Assembly: GCA_903893975.1 (NCBI GenBank)
Contig: CAITOL010000006.1
Location: 1-35,867 of the forward strand
Length of the DNA: 35,867 nucleotides
Source: an uncultured Rhodospirillales bacterium
GTDB lineage: Bacteria; Pseudomonadota; Alphaproteobacteria; Acetobacterales; Acetobacteraceae
Direction of reading: 5' to 3'
Shown here: positions 32,149 through 35,867 of the stretch, piece after piece
Numbering within the stretch: position 1 is the stretch's first letter
Layout of the letters: each line of letters opens with the position of its first letter
The notes under the pieces: model-generated
Database searches by the model: none
What the model was told of the DNA's origin: nothing
What the model saw: only the letters and a program-made list of their open reading frames with translations
Made by a program: the position numbers and the translations under genes

Positions 32149-32957
32149 CCGCCCTGCAACACCGCCCGCGCCACCGCCTCCACATCCGCCGCCGCCGCGC
32201 TGGTCGGGTGCCGGCCCAGGAACGGCGTCTGCCGCCGGATCGCATCCGCCACCCGATCATCGCGGCGGATAATCCCGGCCAAAGCCGGCGTCTGCCCCAG
32301 GAAGGTCTGGCAGGCGCGCGCCAGCGTGGTGTAGGTGCGGCTGCCGCTGCTCGGGCTGCTGGCGCGGTTGACCACAATCCGCGCCGGGCGCGTCGGGCTC
32401 GGCGCATCCTGGCGGTGCAGTTTCAGCACCGCATAAGCATCCGTCAGGCTGGTCGGCTCATCGGTCACCACCACCAGCAGCAAATCCGCGAACGCCGCCA
32501 TCCGCCGCACCGTCGGGTCGATCCCGGCGGCGAGGTCGCAGATCACGTAGTCATACTGCTCCGCCAACCCACGGGTCGCGGTCAGCATATAGGCCAGCCC
32601 GCCGGCATCCAGCGCCGAAATCGCCCCGGTGCCGGAACTGCCGGCCAGAATATCGAACCCGACCTGATGGTGCAGCACCGCGTCGGCCAAAGGCCGCCGG
32701 TCACGCAGCACGGTGGCCAGATCGGTCTGCGGTGCCAGGCCCAATTGCACATCCAGATTCGCCAGGCCCAGATCCCAATCCACCAGCAGCACCCGCGCCC
32801 CCGCGCGGGTCAGCGCATGCGCCAAAGTGACGGAAAACCAGGTTTTGCCAACCCCGCCTTTGCCAGAGGCAACGGCGATCATTTGGCCCAGGCGGCCCGG
32901 CGCCGAACGGCCAGAAACCGCGGGGCCGTGCGGGGCGAGAAGGGTGGGCGAGGTCAT
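32145..32957 (-). CDS. flhG: FlhG (FleN/MinD-like) ATPase controlling flagellar number
   Basis: 270 residues. The deviant Walker A SGKGGVGKT is at 31-39, DWDLGLANLDVQLGL is the Walker B-side MinD signature, and CDLAAGIDPTVRRM follows. FlhG/FleN proteins limit flagellar number and regulate FlhF. The N-terminal Asp-Gln-Ala motif used by some FlhG proteins to stimulate FlhF is not evident. ATG 32955-32957 overlaps the flhF stop, which together with flhA just upstream distinguishes it from cell-division MinD or ParA. Confidence 0.88.
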   Translation of the reverse strand: MTSPTLLAPHGPAVSGRSAPGRLGQMIAVASGKGGVGKTWFSVTLAHALTRAGARVLLVDWDLGLANLDVQLGLAPQTDLATVLRDRRPLADAVLHHQVGFDILAGSSGTGAISALDAGGLAYMLTATRGLAEQYDYVICDLAAGIDPTVRRMAAFADLLLVVVTDEPTSLTDAYAVLKLHRQDAPSPTRPARIVVNRASSPSSGSRTYTTLARACQTFLGQTPALAGIIRRDDRVADAIRRQTPFLGRHPTSAAAADVEAVARAVLQGG

Positions 32958-33877
32958 CGTTGTGTATCTCCAGGGGCGCGCCGGTGCAGCAAGCGGTCGG
33001 CCAACCAGGCCGGGGTCAGGCCGGTCAGTCCATCAGCAGCACCAGGGCCAATGCCGGCCTCGGTCAAAGCCAGCCCAGCGCCAGCGGCAGCCAACAGCCC
33101 GCCAAGCCGGCGGGCGATATCGGTTTTGGTGGCAATCAACAGGCTCGCCCCGCCCGCCATGAAGGCAGCGCCGATATCCTGCGATTCCAGCGGGTCCAGC
33201 CCGGCCGGCAGCACCAATGCCTGATAGGCCTGGGCGCGCGCGGCAATGCCGGCCAGCTCGGCATGGGCGGCGGGGTCAAACGGGTCGCAGCCGGGCGTGT
33301 CGATCAGCGCCGGCCCACTGGGCCCGGCCAGCGCCCGCGCCACCGCCGCCGCATCATCGGCCACCACCAAATTCAACCCCAGCAGCCGGGTGAAGGCTTG
33401 CAACTGCTCCACCGCGCCGGCCCGCCGGCCATCGGTGGTGATCACCAGCGGCGCCTGTCCGGCCAGCACCAGCCGCGTCGCCAGGCGGGCGATGGTCAGG
33501 GTTTTGCCCGCGCCCGGCGGGCCGACGCACATCAGCGGCGGCGCCTTGGCGGCCAGATCCAGTTTGGCGAAGCGCAACGACAATTGCAGCGCGAACGGCA
33601 GCGGCCCGTTTTGCAGCTTGGCGGTCAAGCCCGCCGGCACGCCATGCCATTCCAGCATCGCCCGCCGATCCGGCACCGCCAAAGCCGGCAGCGGCGCCAC
33701 GGTTGGGGCCACCAGCGGCGGCAATTCCGGCGCCGGCGCGGCTTCCACCCCCGCCGTCACCTCCACCCCGTCGCGCGACCGCTTGGTGGACAGAATCAGC
33801 GCGTCACCGCCCAATTCGGCCCGCACCGCGTCCATCGCCGCCGCCATATTGGCGGCATGATACACTTTCAGCCGCAT
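32954..33877 (-). CDS. flhF: FlhF, SRP-type GTPase for flagellar placement (short form)
   Basis: 307 residues, shorter than typical FlhF. The N-terminus MRLKVYHAANMAAAMDAVR and LGGDALILSTKR is the FlhF signature; a Pro/Ala-rich linker (45-70) follows, then the GTPase: P-loop GPPGAGKT (119-126), DGRRAGAVEQLQAFTRLLGL (equivalent of DTYRIGAVEQL), DTPG (193-196, usually DTAGR) and ATKTD. FlhF directs where the flagellum is built. Start ATG 33875-33877 lies 1 base after the flhA stop. It would be co-transcribed with flhA and suffer polar effects from the insertion in it. Confidence 0.87.
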   Translation of the reverse strand: MRLKVYHAANMAAAMDAVRAELGGDALILSTKRSRDGVEVTAGVEAAPAPELPPLVAPTVAPLPALAVPDRRAMLEWHGVPAGLTAKLQNGPLPFALQLSLRFAKLDLAAKAPPLMCVGPPGAGKTLTIARLATRLVLAGQAPLVITTDGRRAGAVEQLQAFTRLLGLNLVVADDAAAVARALAGPSGPALIDTPGCDPFDPAAHAELAGIAARAQAYQALVLPAGLDPLESQDIGAAFMAGGASLLIATKTDIARRLGGLLAAAGAGLALTEAGIGPGAADGLTGLTPAWLADRLLHRRAPGDTQR

Positions 33878-33878
33878 G

Positions 33879-35704
33879 CTACACCGCGCCTACGGTACGG
33901 ATGCGCACCCGCGGGGAAATCTCGGTTTGTGCCAGCACTGGCACTTCCGGCCGCACCCGGTCGATGATCATCCGCACATGCGGCCGAATGGCGCTGGAGG
34001 TGAGCAAGATCGGCGCATCGCCCTGCTGAATCGCCCCATCAATCGCCGACCGCACCTTTTGCATGAAATCCGTCAGCTTGCTCGGCGCCATCGCCAGTTG
34101 CCGGTCCTCCGGCGGGCCGGTGCGGGCGTCGGCGAACTCCATCTCCCATTCCGGGGACAGCGTCACAATCGGAATATAGCCGCGCGGCCCCCGGCAGGCA
34201 TCGCTGATCTGCCGCGCCAGGCGCACCCGCACCACACTGACAATCGCCGCCGTGCCGCGGAACTGATTGGTGCAGGCTTCCTGGATGCCCTCCAGAATGG
34301 TGGCCAGATCGCGGATCGACACACGCTCGGTCAGCAGCGCCTGCAACACCCGCTGGATGCCGCCGATGGTGATCAGGCTCGGCACCAGATCGCCGATCAG
34401 TTTTTGTTGTTCCGGCGGCAGATCATCCAGCAATTTCTGCGTTTCGCTGTACGACAGCAATTCGGACATATTTTGCTTCACCAACTCGGTCAGATGCGTT
34501 GTCAGCACGCTGGCCGCATCAACCACGGTGCAGTTTCGGAACGTCGCCTCATCGCGCAGATCGGGCGAAATCCACATCGCCGGCAAGCCGAAGGTCGGCT
34601 CGTTGGTCGCCTCGCCCGGCAAGTCTGGCGTCTTCCCCGTCGGGTCCATCACCAGCAGGCTGGTCGGCCGCAACACGCCGCGCCCGGCTTCCACTTCTTT
34701 GATCCGGATCAGATAATCATCCGGCCCCAGCTGCAAATTATCCTGGATGCGCACCGCCGGCATCACAAAGCCCATCTCGCTCGCCACCGCCCGCCGCAGG
34801 CTTTTGATCTGCTCGGTCAAACGCGGCTGCTCGCCGCTGGCCAGGCTCAGCAGCCCAAACCCCAGCTCGATCCGCACCAGATCCAGTTTCAGCGACTGCG
34901 CAATCGGCGGCTCGCTCGGCGCAGCGGCCACATCCGGCGCCGCCTCGCCCGGCGGCGGCTTGTTGAACTGCACCCAGGCGCCAAACCCCGCACCGCCCGC
35001 CAGCAGCAAAAACGGCACCATCGGCATGCCCGGCATAAAGCCGAGCACAAACGCCCCCACCGCCGCCATCGCCAGCGGCTTCGGCCGCCCGGCCAGCTGT
35101 TCCATCAGCGCCACATCCGTGCCGCCTTCAACCCCGCCTTTGGTGACCACAATACCAGCGGCGATCGACACCAGCAGCGCCGGAATCTGGCTCACCAGCC
35201 CGTCGCCCACCGTCAGCGTGGTATAGGTGGAAACCGCGTCGGCCACGTTCATGCCATGGCGCAAAATCCCGGTCGCCAGCCCACCGACAATGTTGATCGC
35301 GGTGATAATCACCCCGGCAATCGCATCGCCGCGCACAAACTTCGCCGCACCATCCATCGCGCCGTAGAACGAGGTTTCTTCTTCCAGATCCTTGCGCCGC
35401 TTGCGCGCCACCGCCTCGGTAATGGCGCCCGAGCCAAGCTCGGCATCAATCGCCATCTGCTTGCCCGGCATCGCATCCAGGCTGAACCGCGCCGCCACTT
35501 CGGCGATGCGGCCTGAGCCTTTGGTGATCACAACGAAGTTGATGATCAGCAGAATGGCGAACAGGATCACCCCGATCACCACATCGCTGCCCATCAGGAA
35601 CGACCCGAACGCCGCCACCACCCGCCCGGCGGCGTTACGCCCCTCGCTGCCATGGCCCAGGATCAACCGCGTCGTCGCTACGTTCAGTGACAGCCGCAAC
35701 AAAG
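33879..35704 (-). pseudogene. flhA: FlhA flagellar export protein, 5' end cut by an insertion
   Basis: About 608 codons of FlhA: LRLSLNVATTRLILGHGSEG, INFVVITKGSGRIAEVAARF, LDAMPGKQMAIDAELGSG, then the cytoplasmic export-gate domain to a C-terminal RIRTVGAV. The homology begins at codons reading (T)-L-L-R-L, where normal FlhA is preceded by a hydrophobic FPT-x-LL-x-A segment and two or three further helices. Here the frame instead runs into a non-FlhA sequence at 35705 (the frame itself stays open to 35804 from a GTG but encodes no FlhA). About 80 N-terminal residues are thus missing. FlhA is the main export-gate component, so the allele is probably non-functional unless the 5' part is joined elsewhere. 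Confidence 0.8.
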
Positions 35705-35867
35705 GTAATTGCTCACCTGGGGTGAGGCTAACCCTGCGGCGGCCGCCTGTCCAGCACCCTGCCATTCCGTCGGCGGCATTGCAGATTTCGATTGACACGG
35801 TCACAGGTTACTCGATTCTAACTACTGGGTGATCGATGCCCCCGACCTGACCAAGCTGAGCCACGCC
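35705..35867 (+). mobile_element. IS66-family insertion sequence, left end (continues beyond window)
   Basis: Sequence from 35705 begins GTAATTGCTCACC, matching the GTAA that starts IS66-family ends, exactly where flhA homology stops. IS66 elements duplicate 8 bases; CAACAAAG (35697-35704) is the flhA side of the expected duplication. A transposase-like frame begins near 35829. Between 35711 and 35727 the end contains a CTCACC/GGTGAG inverted pair. The right end, the second copy of the 8 bases and the rest of flhA lie outside the window. Confidence 0.6.
35829..35867 (+). CDS. Transposase start (IS66 TnpC-like), truncated by window end
   Basis: A frame open from 35796 encodes DSNYWVIDAPDLTKLSHA before the window ends. 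Many IS66 TnpC proteins start with a short acidic segment and then an L-S-x-AEKDAL-type helix, which LTKLSHA would begin. The start is uncertain: GTG 35829 is the first candidate codon in frame. With only 13 codons the identification rests mainly on the IS end beside it. Confidence 0.4.
   Translation, partial: MIDAPDLTKLSHA

Noticed and set aside
35711-35727. CTCACC/GGTGAG inverted pair as a terminator for a flagellar transcript
   Set aside because: It lies within the foreign sequence right after the GTAA end and has no U-run; it is better explained as part of the insertion element end.
35705-35804. Non-FlhA extension of the flhA frame as a genuine alternative N-terminus
   Set aside because: It is not hydrophobic as the FlhA N-terminus must be, and the junction coincides with the transposon-like end.
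1-35867. CRISPR arrays, rRNA genes, prophage genes
   Set aside because: No regularly spaced repeats, rRNA stretches or phage structural/integrase genes were seen; the only RNA gene is the tRNA-Thr.

Overview
This is high-GC bacterial DNA that looks like an alphaproteobacterium of the Rhodospirillales, probably Acetobacteraceae. The basis is the gene content (methylsuccinyl-CoA dehydrogenase, NasS/NasT nitrate control, FlhF/FlhG flagellar genes) and the sequence style; no rRNA is present, so the assignment is an inference. Genes are tightly packed, many with 4-base ATGA overlaps, and no gene-free stretch exceeds 300 bases.

Layout. 1-5250: amino-acid and housekeeping genes (isoaspartyl peptidase running off the left edge, metallophosphatase, DMT exporter, type II-like asparaginase, DUF1003 membrane protein, nitronate monooxygenase-like enzyme). 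5435-13983, minus strand: a nitrate assimilation operon in the order nasT, nasS, nrtA, nrtB, nrtD, FAD reductase, nasA. The 218-base nasT-nasS gap holds two hairpins with A-x-x-G-x-x hexaloops, the kind of RNA that ANTAR proteins such as NasT bind. 14064-16385: alpha/beta hydrolase and Do-family periplasmic protease. 16581-16655: tRNA-Thr(UGU). 16676-19536: mcd overlapped with a family III CoA-transferase resembling 2-methylfumaryl-CoA isomerase, two enzymes that would share one C5 intermediate. 19640-19972: FKBP.

20243-25856, plus strand: the most unusual part. Behind an FNR-like box lies a Cyc2-like outer-membrane protein (one c-heme at the mature N-terminus followed by a predicted beta-barrel), two small His-containing membrane proteins, an exported hemerythrin-like protein, a soluble cytochrome c, and a TPC-type (P1B-5, Ni/Fe) P-type ATPase carrying its own C-terminal hemerythrin domain. 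Together they look like an envelope-spanning iron/oxygen/electron-transfer module. The ATPase gene has an in-frame TAA at codon 4 of its best start.

25972-32148: a crotonase and a complete five-gene peptide-type ABC transporter. 32145-35704, minus strand: flhA-flhF-flhG. flhA is cut at 35704/35705 by what appears to be an IS66-family element (end beginning GTAA, start of a transposase-like frame), so flagella are probably lost or impaired. Two 130-133-base repeats with a palindrome at each end (5292-5421 and, inverted, 26725-26857) and two fragments of the same element (873-898, 25880-25894) lie between genes.
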